Assembly: GCA_964531025.1 (NCBI GenBank) | Contig: CAZHDY010000001.1 | Coordinates: forward strand, 744,001 to 808,000 | DNA: 64,000 nt | Source of the DNA: CALMEC01 sp964531025 | GTDB taxonomy: Bacteria > Actinomycetota > Thermoleophilia > Miltoncostaeales > Miltoncostaeaceae | Reading direction: 5' to 3' | Shown: positions 33,992 to 43,713 of the stretch, piece by piece | How positions within the stretch are numbered: position 1 is the first letter of the stretch | Layout of the letters: every line of letters starts with the position of its first letter | Program-made: the position numbers and the translations under genes | Notes under the pieces: generated by a model | Told to the model about the DNA's origin: nothing | Seen by the model: the letters and a program-made list of their open reading frames with translations, nothing else | Databases searched by the model: none

Positions 33992-36979
33992 GTGACGAAT
34001 CTCACCCCCGTACGGAGATACCTTCCGCTCATCACCGCGTTCGCGCTCGCGTTCGTGGTGGCCGGCTGCTCGTTCAGCGCATGGATCGCCATCCGGAACG
34101 CCTCCAAGCTGAAGAAGGACCAGCGCGAGAACCTCTCGCTGATCACGGGGGCCATCAGCCAGTCCCTGACGCAGTATCTGCGCCAGCAGACCCAGATCCT
34201 GGAGGTGCTGTCCAGCAGCGAGTCGTTCCAGGGCACGAACGTCTCGGACATCGACCGACGGCTCCGACGTCTGAGCCGGACCACCACCGAGTTCGCCGGG
34301 GGCGTCGGCTGGATCGACCACAAGGGGATCATCCGGGCGTGGAGCACCTCGTCGCCACGACGGGTCGGCCTCAACGCCAGCGACCGGACCTACGTGAAGA
34401 CCATCCTCACGGAGGAACGCCCCGCCGCCGTGCAGGTGGTGATGGGACGCGCGTCGGACTCACCACTCGTCATCATCGCGGTGCCCACTCGTTCGGCGGA
34501 CGGACGGATCAGCGGTGTCCTCACCGGATCCATCGAGATCACCTCGCTGCAGGATCTGATCAAGAACGGCGTGCTGCAGGGGCATGAGGTCCACATCGTC
34601 GACACCGAGGGCCAGGTCATCGCCAGCGATGCCCGCGGCCAGCTGCAGTCGGTCGACCCGGCGAGCCCGTACCAGCAGATGATCGAGATGGGTCGCGGCA
34701 TCGAGGACGGCGTGACGGGGCTCACGGGACTGCCCGACCGCCTCATCGCCTTCCAGTTGATGGAGTACACGGACTGGCTCGTGACGCTGAGTGCGCCGCA
34801 GAGCGACGTGTACTCCTCGGCGAACCAGTCGCTGATCAACGAGCTCATCGCGATCGCGGTAGCGCTCTGCCTCCTCACCGTCGGGGTGCTCCTCGCGTTC
34901 CGGCGCATCCGGATGGAGCAGACCGAGGGTGACGATCGCCGCGCCGCCAGTGACCGGCTGCGTGAGATCGCCCAGCGGTTCATCGCGGCCACCACGGACG
35001 ACGACGTCAACACCATCACCACCCAGGCCGTCGCAGCCGTCCCCACCACCCGCTGGGCGGCCCTCTTCGGGCGGCCGCGCGGACGCACCGATGCCGACGG
35101 CACGGAGTACCTGACCCAGGCCGGCGAGCCACCGTCGAACCTGAGCGGACTGAGCATCCCCGCCACGCTGCCGGATCGCATCACCGTACTCACACCCGAA
35201 CAGCGGAAGCAGATCGATCCGGAGGGGACGATCCCGGATCCCACGCTGCTCAGCATCCCCATCCACGGAGGCGAGGGCAGCCAGGCGCTCATCGCGGGCA
35301 TGGACGGCCCCCCGACCGAGGCGGACCTGGACGAGATCCGCATGCACGCCGAGAATGCCGTCCAGGCCCGTGAGCGTGCGGAGCTGATCCTGCGCGAGCG
35401 CACCGCCCGAGCACGAACGGACCTCGTGGCCCGTATCACCGGTGGCGTCGAGTCCGAGATCGGGGTCGAGAAGCGCATGCGCGTCCTGGCGTCCGCCCTG
35501 GTCCCCGGTTTCGCGGACATGGCGGTGATCGAGTTCCCGACCGCCCAGGGAGGCAGCCGCATCGTCGCGAGTGCCGGCGTCGCATTCCAGACCGACGAAC
35601 CCATCGGCATCCTCGAGCTGGCGTGCGAGCAGGGACCGGCGATCCTCGAGCCCTCGGACCTCAACCGACTCGAGGTCTCGGACCGTGACGCCTCCTACCT
35701 CGTCGTGCCCATGGGCCAGACGGAGGATCCCATCGCGGCCGTGCTCCTCGGCCGTCGCGCCGGGGTGCAGCCGTTCGTCGCCGACGAGCTCATGGTGGCA
35801 CGCGTGGTCGTCGACCGCGTGTCCGTGGCGATCCACCAGGCCCGCCTGTACGAGGAACAGCGCGACATCGCGTTCACGCTCCAGCGGAATCTGCTCGGCC
35901 CCACCAGCGTCGCCATCAACGAGCAGCTGCGCGTGGAGGCCGAATACCGGCCTGCGGTGAACACCATGTCCGTGGGCGGTGACTGGTTCGACGTGATCCA
36001 GCGCCCGGACGGACGTGTGGCCCTGGCCATCGGTGACGTCGTGGGCCACGGCCTCGCGGCGGCCGCGACCATGGGGAAGCTCTCCAGCGCCCTGCACGCT
36101 CTCGCGCTCGGCACCGCGAACCCGGACGAGGTCCTGCAACAGCTCGATGCCTTCGCCCGGCGGTCGGACGGCGGAGGAATGGCGACGCTCGCCTACCTCG
36201 TGATCGATCTGCACACCGGTGACATCGACTACATCGTGGCGGGGCACCCGCCGCCCCTCGTCATCGCGCCGAACGGACGTGCCTCTTTCCTGTGGGAGGG
36301 CCGGGGGAGCCCGCTGGCCGTGTTCCGTCGTGGGGACGCATCGATGGCGTCGACCCGCATCGAGCCGGGCAGCAAGATCATCCTCTACACGGACGGGCTC
36401 ATCGAGCGGCGCGGCGAGGCGATCGACGACTCGCTCGACCGGCTGCGCCAGAACGCCGCGGCGCACAATCAGGACGACCCGCGGGCGATGACGCACGCGA
36501 TCATCTCGGCGATGCTGGACGATCACCCGCAGACGGACGACGCCGTGACACTGGTGGCGTCGATCGACCGGCTGGGACGTATGTTCCACACCGATTACCC
36601 GGCACGTCCCGACCAGCTGGTCGAGATCCGTCGTGCCGTGGGCGCGTGGATGGAGGCAAGCCCGGCCATCGATGAGATGCTCGTCCAGGACGTACTGCTC
36701 GGACTGGACGAGGCGGTCTCGAATGCCATCGAGCACGCATACTTCAGCGAATCGCACGATCCGATCTCGGTGGCGATCCGCCTGCACGAGAGCGCCGATC
36801 GCCTGGTCGTCACCGTGACCGACAACGGACGCTGGCGCGCCCAGTCGACCGGACCGGACCGCGGACGGGGCCTCGGGATCATGCGGCGCCTGTTCGACGA
36901 TGTCGCCATACGAACCAACGAGTCAGGGACAGAGATACAGATGGAACGCGCACTGCACGCAACGGTCGGAGCCGATTGA
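33992..36979 (+). CDS. Membrane sensor with GAF, PP2C (SpoIIE) phosphatase and HATPase domains
   Basis: Protein of 995 residues. Order: helix ~11-36, extracellular Cache-like sensor ~40-280 (GGVGWIDHKGIIRAW, VHIVDTEGQVIAS), helix ~285-306, GAF-like segments ~320-640, PPM/SpoIIE phosphatase from ~645 (GGDWFDVI, IGDVVGHGLAAAATM, YTDGLIERRGE, TDDAVTLV hold metal Asp residues), and a C-terminal RsbW-like ATPase ~870-990 (LGLDEAVSNAIEHAYF, RGLGIMRRLF). It couples an outside signal to a partner switch. The STAS gene follows with a 1-nt overlap. Start GTG. Confidence 0.92.
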   Translation: MTNLTPVRRYLPLITAFALAFVVAGCSFSAWIAIRNASKLKKDQRENLSLITGAISQSLTQYLRQQTQILEVLSSSESFQGTNVSDIDRRLRRLSRTTTEFAGGVGWIDHKGIIRAWSTSSPRRVGLNASDRTYVKTILTEERPAAVQVVMGRASDSPLVIIAVPTRSADGRISGVLTGSIEITSLQDLIKNGVLQGHEVHIVDTEGQVIASDARGQLQSVDPASPYQQMIEMGRGIEDGVTGLTGLPDRLIAFQLMEYTDWLVTLSAPQSDVYSSANQSLINELIAIAVALCLLTVGVLLAFRRIRMEQTEGDDRRAASDRLREIAQRFIAATTDDDVNTITTQAVAAVPTTRWAALFGRPRGRTDADGTEYLTQAGEPPSNLSGLSIPATLPDRITVLTPEQRKQIDPEGTIPDPTLLSIPIHGGEGSQALIAGMDGPPTEADLDEIRMHAENAVQARERAELILRERTARARTDLVARITGGVESEIGVEKRMRVLASALVPGFADMAVIEFPTAQGGSRIVASAGVAFQTDEPIGILELACEQGPAILEPSDLNRLEVSDRDASYLVVPMGQTEDPIAAVLLGRRAGVQPFVADELMVARVVVDRVSVAIHQARLYEEQRDIAFTLQRNLLGPTSVAINEQLRVEAEYRPAVNTMSVGGDWFDVIQRPDGRVALAIGDVVGHGLAAAATMGKLSSALHALALGTANPDEVLQQLDAFARRSDGGGMATLAYLVIDLHTGDIDYIVAGHPPPLVIAPNGRASFLWEGRGSPLAVFRRGDASMASTRIEPGSKIILYTDGLIERRGEAIDDSLDRLRQNAAAHNQDDPRAMTHAIISAMLDDHPQTDDAVTLVASIDRLGRMFHTDYPARPDQLVEIRRAVGAWMEASPAIDEMLVQDVLLGLDEAVSNAIEHAYFSESHDPISVAIRLHESADRLVVTVTDNGRWRAQSTGPDRGRGLGIMRRLFDDVAIRTNESGTEIQMERALHATVGAD

Positions 36980-37314
36980 TGACACCACTTGCCGAGGTCA
37001 CCCGCCGCACCGAACGCGGCGTTCCCGTGAGCACCGTCTCGGGTGAGATCGACCTGTCCAACGTCGATGCCGTCGAGACCCAGGCACTGCGGAACGTGCC
37101 GGCCGACGGGCCCTTCGTCCTCGACATGAGCGAGGTCAGTTTCCTCGACTCGGTGGGTATCGCGATGCTCGACCGCGTTGTGCGGCAGGTCCCGGGCACC
37201 CACCTGGTGGCCACCCCGCGCGGGCCGGTGTCGCGCCTTTTGGACCTCGTCGGGCTCACCCTCCCCCGTCATCCGACGGTGGATGACGCCGTGGAGATGC
37301 TCGCCTCGTCCTGA
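36979..37314 (+). CDS. STAS-domain anti-sigma factor antagonist
   Basis: Protein of 111 residues, SpoIIAA/RsbV type: VSTVSGEIDLSNVDAVETQ, then FVLDMSEVSFLDSVGIAMLD, where the Ser in LDSVG is the expected phosphorylation site. The start overlaps the stop of the phosphatase/kinase gene (TGATG). The HATPase domain would phosphorylate it and the PP2C domain dephosphorylate it. No sigma factor gene is nearby, so the output target is elsewhere or not a sigma factor. Confidence 0.92.
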   Translation: MTPLAEVTRRTERGVPVSTVSGEIDLSNVDAVETQALRNVPADGPFVLDMSEVSFLDSVGIAMLDRVVRQVPGTHLVATPRGPVSRLLDLVGLTLPRHPTVDDAVEMLASS

Positions 37315-37338
37315 GGCGTTCGCTGCCGGTCGTGCGCT

Positions 37339-38757
37339 CTAGCCGTTCGCGCGAGGCGCCGGACGGACCAGGTCCGTGATCGAACCGTCGATCCACTCGG
37401 CCGCGAGCGCCGTGGTCTCGGACAGCGTCGGGTGCGGATGGATGGTGAGCGCGATGTCCTCCGCCACGGCGCCCATCTCCAGGGCGAGTACGAGCTCGCC
37501 GATGAGCTCACCCGCGTTCGGTCCCACGATGCCCGCACCCAGGATCCGACCGGACCCCGGCTCGGTGATCAGCTTCGTCAGGCCCTCGGACCGTCCGAGG
37601 GTGAGTGCACGACCGGACGCGCGCCACGGGATGCGGGCGACCTCGACCTCCACGCCGCGCTCGGCCGCGTCCTCCTCCGTGAGTCCCATCCAGGCGACTT
37701 CCGGGTCCGTGTACGCCACCGACGGCACCGTCTGAGCGTCGAACGCGACGTCGCGACCCGCGATGACCTCGGCCGCCACCCGGCCCTGGTGGATGGCCCG
37801 GTGGGCCAGCATCGGGTTGCCGGTGATGTCCCCGATCGCGAACACGTTCCGTACGTTGGTGCGCATGGTCGCGTCGACGGCGATCACCCCACGCTCATCG
37901 ACGGCGACGCCGGCAGCATCGGCCGCGATCAGATCGCCGTTGGCGCGCCGGCCGACGGCGACGAGAACCCGGTCCGCGACGATCACGTCGGTGTCGTCAC
38001 CCTTCGTGACGCGAACGTGCAGTCCGTCGTCGGCCATGGTGACCTCCTCCACACGCGTGTCGACGTGGACGGCCGCGTACCGCTTCTCGACGCGCTTGGC
38101 GAGCGGCGCGACGAGATCGCCGTCGCACCCGGTCATGAGCTGCGGGAGCGCCTCGACGACCGTGACCTCCGAACCGAGCGCATCGTAGACGGTGGCCATC
38201 TCGAGGCCGATGATGCCGCCACCGATCACGACGAGGCGGTCGGGCACCTCCTCGAGGGCCAACGCACCTGTGGAGTCCATGATCCGCGGATCGTCGGGAA
38301 GGCCGGGGAGCATCACAGGACGGGAACCCGCGGCGATGACGGCGTGCCGGAAGTCCACAAGGACATGTCCCTCCGGCCCCTCCACGGACATGCGCGTCGA
38401 TGACACGAACGTACCCGTCCCCTGTAGCACGGTGATCTTGCGCTTCCGGGCGAGCCCGTCGAGGCCTCCGGTGAGCGTCGACACGACCTTCTCCGTCGAT
38501 GTCCGCAGACGGTCCAGGTCGATCGTGGGAGGAGTGAACGTCACCCCGATCTCGTCGCCGTGCTCGGCGGAGGTGATGAGCGACGCGGCGTGCAGGAGCG
38601 CCTTCGACGGGATGCAGCCGACGTTCAGACAGACACCGCCCAGCCGTTCGTACCGTTCGACGAGCACCACCGAGAGCCCCAGGTCGGCGGCGCGGAAGGC
38701 GGCCGTATACCCGCCGGGTCCGCCTCCCAACACGACGATATCGACGGCGTCGCTCAC
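37339..38757 (-). CDS. lpdA: Dihydrolipoamide dehydrogenase (E3)
   Basis: Flavoprotein of 472 residues that reoxidises dihydrolipoamide. FAD site VVLGGGPGGYTAAFRAADLG, redox disulfide GGVCLNVGCIPSKAL, NAD site VVIGGGIIGLEMATVYDALG, and the C-terminal HPHPTLSE with the catalytic His. Start overlaps the E2 stop by 4 nt; last gene of the pyruvate dehydrogenase operon. Confidence 0.97.
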   Translation of the reverse strand: MSDAVDIVVLGGGPGGYTAAFRAADLGLSVVLVERYERLGGVCLNVGCIPSKALLHAASLITSAEHGDEIGVTFTPPTIDLDRLRTSTEKVVSTLTGGLDGLARKRKITVLQGTGTFVSSTRMSVEGPEGHVLVDFRHAVIAAGSRPVMLPGLPDDPRIMDSTGALALEEVPDRLVVIGGGIIGLEMATVYDALGSEVTVVEALPQLMTGCDGDLVAPLAKRVEKRYAAVHVDTRVEEVTMADDGLHVRVTKGDDTDVIVADRVLVAVGRRANGDLIAADAAGVAVDERGVIAVDATMRTNVRNVFAIGDITGNPMLAHRAIHQGRVAAEVIAGRDVAFDAQTVPSVAYTDPEVAWMGLTEEDAAERGVEVEVARIPWRASGRALTLGRSEGLTKLITEPGSGRILGAGIVGPNAGELIGELVLALEMGAVAEDIALTIHPHPTLSETTALAAEWIDGSITDLVRPAPRANG

Positions 38758-40130
38758 AGGAGCATCTCGCGCGGGTCACGTAAGAGCTCCGTCAGCCGGG
38801 TGGTGAAGCGCGCCGCCTCCGCGCCGTCGATCACACGGTGGTCGTACGACAGCGACAGCGGGAGCATCAGCCGCGGGGAGAATCCACGGCCGTCCCAGAC
38901 CGGAGAGGTCTTCGCCCGTGAGACCCCGAGGATCGCCACCTCGGGGGCGTTGATGATCGGGGTGAACGCCGTGCCGCCGATGCCCCCGAGGCTCGAGATC
39001 GTGAACGTGCCGCCCTGCATCTGCTCACGTTTGATGGAGCCGTCGCGGGCCGCGGCCGACAGGTCGGCGAGCTCCCGCGCGATGCCGAGGAGGCCCTTGC
39101 GATCGACGTCGCGGATCACCGGGACCATGAGGCCCGCCGGTGTGTCGGCGGCGAACCCCAGGTGGTGGTACCGCTTGAGGACGAGTTCGTCACCGTCGAG
39201 CGAGCTGTTGAAGGTCGGGAACTCACGGAGCGCCGACGAGCACGCCTTGAGCAGCAGCGACACCATCGTCACCTTGACGCCCTCGTCCGCGTGGTCGGCG
39301 TTGACCTCCTTGCGGAACGCCTCCAGGTCGGTGATGTCCGCCTCGTCGAACTGGGTGACGTGCGGGATGGCGACCCAGTTGCGCGCGAGGGACGGACCGG
39401 CGATGCGTGCGATACGCGAGAGCGGCACCCGCTCGATCTCACCGAACGCGGCGAAGTCCGGCGTGGGCCAGTCGGGCAGGCCCGCCAGGAGTCCGCTCGT
39501 CGCCCCGGCACCCTGACCGGCATCGCGCGCGGCGCGGGCGACGTCCTCCAGGGTGATGCGTCCAGCCCGGCCACTGCCCGCGATCGTGGCCAGGTCGATT
39601 CCCAGCTCGCGAGCCGCACGACGGGCCGCGGGTCCCGCCGCGGGCCGACCATCGGTGGACGACGGAGTACGCGGCGTGCGGGCTCCGTTCTCCGGTTCTG
39701 CCGCCACCACGGGCGCCGGGGGCGAGGCGGTTTCGGTCGCGTCGTCTCCGGATGGCTCGGTGTCCCCGTCGGCCTGTCTCGAGGTATCGGGCTCGGGGGC
39801 TCGCTCGGATTCGTCGTCGACCGCCGCCTCCGGCCCGTCCTCCCCGCTCTCGTCCGCGTCGCTGTCCGACGGTGACTCACCCGCGCCGTCCCCTCCCGCC
39901 AGGACGACGATCACATCTCCCTGGGAGACCTTGTCGCCGACGCCGACGGCCACCGACTCCACGGTTCCCGCGCCCGGAGCGGGGACCTCCATGGTCGCCT
40001 TGTCGGACTCGAGGACGATCAGCGGATCGTTCTCGGCGACGGTGTCGCCCGGTGCGACCAGGACCTCGATGACCGGGACATCGCTGAAGTCGCCGATGTC
40101 GGGGACGACGATCTCGTTCACCGCTGCCAT
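38754..40130 (-). CDS. Pyruvate dehydrogenase E2 (dihydrolipoyl acyltransferase)
   Basis: Protein of 458 residues. A single lipoyl domain (Lys in ESDKATMEVPAPGAGTV), a long acidic Ser/Asp/Pro linker, a peripheral-subunit-binding domain (AGPAARRAARELGIDLATIA), and the acyltransferase core with catalytic LSYDHRVIDGAEAARF. It overlaps aceE by 13 nt and lpdA by 4 nt. Acetyl rather than another acyl substrate is inferred from the aceE partner. Confidence 0.95.
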   Translation of the reverse strand: MAAVNEIVVPDIGDFSDVPVIEVLVAPGDTVAENDPLIVLESDKATMEVPAPGAGTVESVAVGVGDKVSQGDVIVVLAGGDGAGESPSDSDADESGEDGPEAAVDDESERAPEPDTSRQADGDTEPSGDDATETASPPAPVVAAEPENGARTPRTPSSTDGRPAAGPAARRAARELGIDLATIAGSGRAGRITLEDVARAARDAGQGAGATSGLLAGLPDWPTPDFAAFGEIERVPLSRIARIAGPSLARNWVAIPHVTQFDEADITDLEAFRKEVNADHADEGVKVTMVSLLLKACSSALREFPTFNSSLDGDELVLKRYHHLGFAADTPAGLMVPVIRDVDRKGLLGIARELADLSAAARDGSIKREQMQGGTFTISSLGGIGGTAFTPIINAPEVAILGVSRAKTSPVWDGRGFSPRLMLPLSLSYDHRVIDGAEAARFTTRLTELLRDPREMLL

Positions 40131-42796
40131 GGGGGTGCGACCTCCGTATCGATGTCGTAGCGGTCGATGGCCTTCGCCACGGTCGCCGGACCGACGACCC
40201 CGTCATCCGCCAGGGCCGCCAGCGCGGTCACCGCGATGTGGTGACGGTCGACCTCGAAGAAACGACGAAGATTCTGCCGCGTGTCACTTCGACCGTATCC
40301 ATCGGTGCCGAGCACGCGGTAGCTCCCCGGAACGTAGGCGCGGATCCCGTCGGGCAGCGCCCGCATGTAGTCGGTGGCCGCCACGACGGGCCCGTCGTCC
40401 GAACCCAGGCACTGGGTGACGTAGGCGGTCCGAGCGGACTCATGGGGATGGAGGGTGTTCCACCGCTCAACGTCCATCGCCTCCCGGCGAAGCTCGGTGA
40501 AGCTGGTGACGCTCCAGACCTCGGCTCCGATCTGGTTGTCCTGTTCGAGGATGTCGGCGGCGTGGAGGACCTCCCGGAGGATGGTGCCCGAGCCGAGAAG
40601 CTTCACCCGCGGCAGGTCGGGGGCGGCCTCACGCACGCGGTGCATGCCACGGATGATCCCGTCGGCGGCGCCGTCGGGCATTCCCGGCTGCGGCAGGTTC
40701 TCGTTGGTGACCGTGAGGTAGTAGAAGCCGGGGTCGAGGTCGGTCAGCATCTTCCGCATGCCGTGCTGGATGATGACGGCGACCTCATAGGCGAACGACG
40801 GATCGTACGAGTGGCAGTTGGGGATCGTGGCCGCGTGCAGGAGGCTGTGGCCGTCGGCGTGCTGGAGGCCCTCACCGTTCAGCGTCGTGCGTCCCGATGT
40901 GCCTCCGATCAGGAAGCCACGGGATCGTGAATCCCCGGCGGCCCACAGCAGGTCGCCGACGCGCTGGAAGCCGAACATCGAGTAGAAGACGAAGAACGGG
41001 ACCATGGTGAGACCCGAGTTCGCATATGCCGTGGCGGCAGCGATCCAGGATGCGACGGCGCCGGCCTCGCTGATGCCCTCCTGGAGCATCTGTCCCTTCA
41101 CGTCCTCGCGGTAGTACATGAGCTGCGACTCATCCTCCGGGCTGTACAGCTGCCCGACCTGCGAGAAGATCCCGAGCTGCCGGAACATGCCCTCCATGCC
41201 GAAGGTGCGGGCCTCGTCGGCGACGATCGGGACGATGCGCTGTCCGACGGTCGTGTCCCGCAGGTTCACCGACAGTGACCGCACGAACGCCATCGTCGTC
41301 GAGATCCGACGTTCGCCGTGGTCTTCCAGTACGGCGCCGTATGCGTCGAGCGAGGGGACCTCGAGCGACTCCTCCGTCGTGTTCCGCGCCGGAAGCGATC
41401 CGCCCAGCGCCTCCCGGTGCTCCCGCAGGTATTTCATCTCGGCGCTGTCGTAGGGAGGCTTGAAGAAGACCGCGTTGCGCGCGTCCTCGTCCGACAGGGG
41501 GACCCGGAACTTGTCGCGGAACCGGATGAGGGCCTCGCCCTTCATCTTCTTCTGCTGGTGGGTGATGTTCTGCGACTCGCCGGCCTCCCCCATCCCGTAT
41601 CCCTTGATGGTCTTCGCGAGGATCACGGTGGGCTGCCCGGTGTGATTCACCGCGGCGTGGTACGCCGCGTAGACCTTGCGCGGACTGTGGCCTCCGCGGT
41701 TGAGGCGCCAGATGTCCTCGTCGGACAGGTGGGCGACGCGCTCCTTGAGCTCCGGGTAGCGACCGAAGAACTCGTCGCGGACGTACTGGGCGTCGCGCGA
41801 CTTGAACGTCTGGTACTCGCCGTCCACGGCCTCGGTCATGCGACGACGAAGCAGGCCGTCGTGGTCGGCGGCGAGGAGCGGATCCCAGTACTCACCCCAG
41901 ATGACCTTGATGACGTTCCATCCCGCACCACGGAAGACGGACTCGAGCTCCTGGATGATCTTGCCGTTGCCGCGCACCGGGCCGTCGAGGCGCTGGAGGT
42001 TGCAGTTGATGACGAAGATGAGGTTGTCGAGACGTTCGCGCCCGGCCAGCGAGATGGCGCCGAGCGACTCGGGCTCATCCATCTCGCCGTCGCCCATGAA
42101 CGCCCAGACCCTTCGGCCGCGCGTGGGCGCCAGACCGCGCCAGTGGAGGTACTTGAGGAACCGCGCCTGGTAGATGGCCATGATGGGGCCGAGCCCCATC
42201 GACACCGTGGGGAACTGCCAGAAGTCGGGCATGAGCCACGGGTGCGGGTACGAGGACAGACCGTTGCCCCCGACCTCCTCGCGGAAATCGCGGAGGTTGT
42301 CCTCGCTGAGCCGCCCCTCCAGGTAGGCGCGTGCATAGATGCCGGGAGAGGAGTGACCCTGGATGTACACCAGGTCGCCACCATGATCGGCGGTCGGCGC
42401 GTGCCAGAAGTGGTTGAAGCCGACCTCGTACAGCGTCGCGGCCGACTGGTACGACGCGATGTGGCCGCCGAGATCTCCCTCCGCTTTGTTCGCCTGCAGC
42501 ACCATGGCCGCGGCGTTCCACCGGATGGCCGACCGCAGACGGTTCTCCACGTCCTGGTCACCGGGGATGGGTTCCTCGTCCTCGACGTGGATGGTGTTCA
42601 CGTACGGGGTATTGAGCGTGACGGGGACGGGGATCCCGTCCAGCGTGGCCTCGGCGAGCACCTGGCCGAGGAGCTGGCCGGCGCGTTCCGGACCGTCGCG
42701 ATCGAGGACGTCGTCGAGGGCGTCCAGCCAATCCCGAAGCTCCGCGTCCTCCTCGGGGCGGGCCGGTCGCGAGGTGTGATCAGTCGAGTCGGCCAT
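40118..42796 (-). CDS. aceE: Pyruvate dehydrogenase E1, homodimeric type
   Basis: TPP-dependent decarboxylase of 892 residues, single-chain AceE class. The TPP motif is FMGDGEMDEPESLGAISLAG with downstream NCNLQRLDGPVRGNG; other signatures are LVYIQGHSSPGIYARAYLEG and MVPFFVFYSMFGFQRVGDL. ATG 42796 is chosen (AGGA 8 nt upstream); ATG 42805 is possible, and longer frames run into repeat D. Heads the aceE-E2-lpdA operon. Actinobacteria with AceE often pair it with a separate SucB-type E2; here E2 is in the operon. Confidence 0.97.
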   Translation of the reverse strand: MADSTDHTSRPARPEEDAELRDWLDALDDVLDRDGPERAGQLLGQVLAEATLDGIPVPVTLNTPYVNTIHVEDEEPIPGDQDVENRLRSAIRWNAAAMVLQANKAEGDLGGHIASYQSAATLYEVGFNHFWHAPTADHGGDLVYIQGHSSPGIYARAYLEGRLSEDNLRDFREEVGGNGLSSYPHPWLMPDFWQFPTVSMGLGPIMAIYQARFLKYLHWRGLAPTRGRRVWAFMGDGEMDEPESLGAISLAGRERLDNLIFVINCNLQRLDGPVRGNGKIIQELESVFRGAGWNVIKVIWGEYWDPLLAADHDGLLRRRMTEAVDGEYQTFKSRDAQYVRDEFFGRYPELKERVAHLSDEDIWRLNRGGHSPRKVYAAYHAAVNHTGQPTVILAKTIKGYGMGEAGESQNITHQQKKMKGEALIRFRDKFRVPLSDEDARNAVFFKPPYDSAEMKYLREHREALGGSLPARNTTEESLEVPSLDAYGAVLEDHGERRISTTMAFVRSLSVNLRDTTVGQRIVPIVADEARTFGMEGMFRQLGIFSQVGQLYSPEDESQLMYYREDVKGQMLQEGISEAGAVASWIAAATAYANSGLTMVPFFVFYSMFGFQRVGDLLWAAGDSRSRGFLIGGTSGRTTLNGEGLQHADGHSLLHAATIPNCHSYDPSFAYEVAVIIQHGMRKMLTDLDPGFYYLTVTNENLPQPGMPDGAADGIIRGMHRVREAAPDLPRVKLLGSGTILREVLHAADILEQDNQIGAEVWSVTSFTELRREAMDVERWNTLHPHESARTAYVTQCLGSDDGPVVAATDYMRALPDGIRAYVPGSYRVLGTDGYGRSDTRQNLRRFFEVDRHHIAVTALAALADDGVVGPATVAKAIDRYDIDTEVAPPWQR

Positions 42797-42807
42797 ACGG
42801 TTCATCC

Positions 42808-42975
42808 TAGATGGTTGGTTCCACGGGATCGTGGATGTGGGGCGCGTCACCGGTGGATGCGGGGCGCCGCCGGACGCCGACGGTCAGGGTGGTGTCCTTT
42901 CCGAGGTGTCCGGTGGCGCATCCGCGCCACCGGGGGCACGCACCACGCCGCGAGACCGTGGAACCAACCATCGAG
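42808..42975 (+). repeat. Interspersed CTAG-end repeat, copy D (long)
   Basis: TAGATGGTTGGTTCCACGG at the left and CCGTGGAACCAACCATCGAG at the right. The internal hairpin is a perfect 10-bp stem, CCGGTGGCGC, loop ATCC, GCGCCACCGG. It lies 11 nt upstream of the aceE start, so it is in or next to the 5' leader of the pyruvate dehydrogenase operon; the TetR gene ends 124 nt beyond its right end. Confidence 0.92.
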
Positions 42976-43098
42976 TGCCCCGGGGTCGGGAGTGCTTCGA
43001 TGGCGTGGCGGCGAAACACCGCCCGAATTGGGCCATGTGGCCACAGCCGCCGACCGTGCGGACCGGATGGGTCGGGCCGGGCGCGACCACGGTCGGTT

Positions 43099-43674
43099 TC
43101 AGCCGTCGGACTCCGGGGCCGGCCGTACCCCGCGGAGGAAGATGTCAGTGAGCCACGTCACTTGATCGGGGAGTTCCTCGAGTGCCGCATCCGGCAGAGG
43201 CCGTGCCACCGCGGCAAGACCGATGTGGAAGCGAAGCGCCGATATCTCGGGGCGGATGAGCCCGTCACGCCGCGCCAGGACGAGCACGGCTTCGACCTTC
43301 GCCAGGGCCGCATCGCGCACCTCGGCGATATCGGGCGGCAACGACGCGATGCCGTGCTCGCCCGTGATCCTCGTAACCACCGCACCCAACCGCAGGTCGG
43401 CCAGATCGTGGACGAAGTCATGCCAGGTGACCGCCGGATCGCCGTCCCACTCCGCCGCCGCGCGCACGGCGATCGCGGAGACCTCCTCGCTGATCGCTTC
43501 GGCGATACCGACAAGGAGATCGAGGGGCGTCGGGAAATGCCGGTACAGGGTGGCGATGCCGACACCAGCCTCCCCCGCGATGGCGCGGAGCGAGACGTCA
43601 GATCCGCGGGCTCCGTAGAGCCTCCGGGCGGCGGCGATCAGGTCGCGCCGCTTGGCACGGGCGTCGGCACGCAT
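43099..43674 (-). CDS. TetR-family transcriptional regulator
   Basis: Protein of 191 residues. N-terminal helix-turn-helix: RRDLIAAARRLYGARGSDVS, LRAIAGEAGVGIATLYRHFP. The all-helical C-terminus would bind a ligand. ATG 43674 has GGAGG upstream; the longer frame would start within the operator. It is divergent from the membrane protein gene at 43777 with a 40-bp dyad between them, so it most likely represses both. Confidence 0.94.
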   Translation of the reverse strand: MRADARAKRRDLIAAARRLYGARGSDVSLRAIAGEAGVGIATLYRHFPTPLDLLVGIAEAISEEVSAIAVRAAAEWDGDPAVTWHDFVHDLADLRLGAVVTRITGEHGIASLPPDIAEVRDAALAKVEAVLVLARRDGLIRPEISALRFHIGLAAVARPLPDAALEELPDQVTWLTDIFLRGVRPAPESDG

Positions 43675-43713
43675 GGGACCTCCGATTGGACGAGCACTTG
43701 CCTCCATCATATA

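Noticed and set aside
34460..36787. 775-codon open frame on the minus strand
   Set aside because: Antisense to the sensor/PP2C/HATPase gene, whose catalytic motifs are all in place. No domain in the antisense frame.
42797..42850. aceE start inside repeat D (MTRPTSTIPW...)
   Set aside because: The extra residues are translated repeat sequence; ATG 42796 has a ribosome site and fits the family length.
41318..43165. 615-codon plus-strand frame
   Set aside because: Antisense to aceE, then across repeat D. Composition only.
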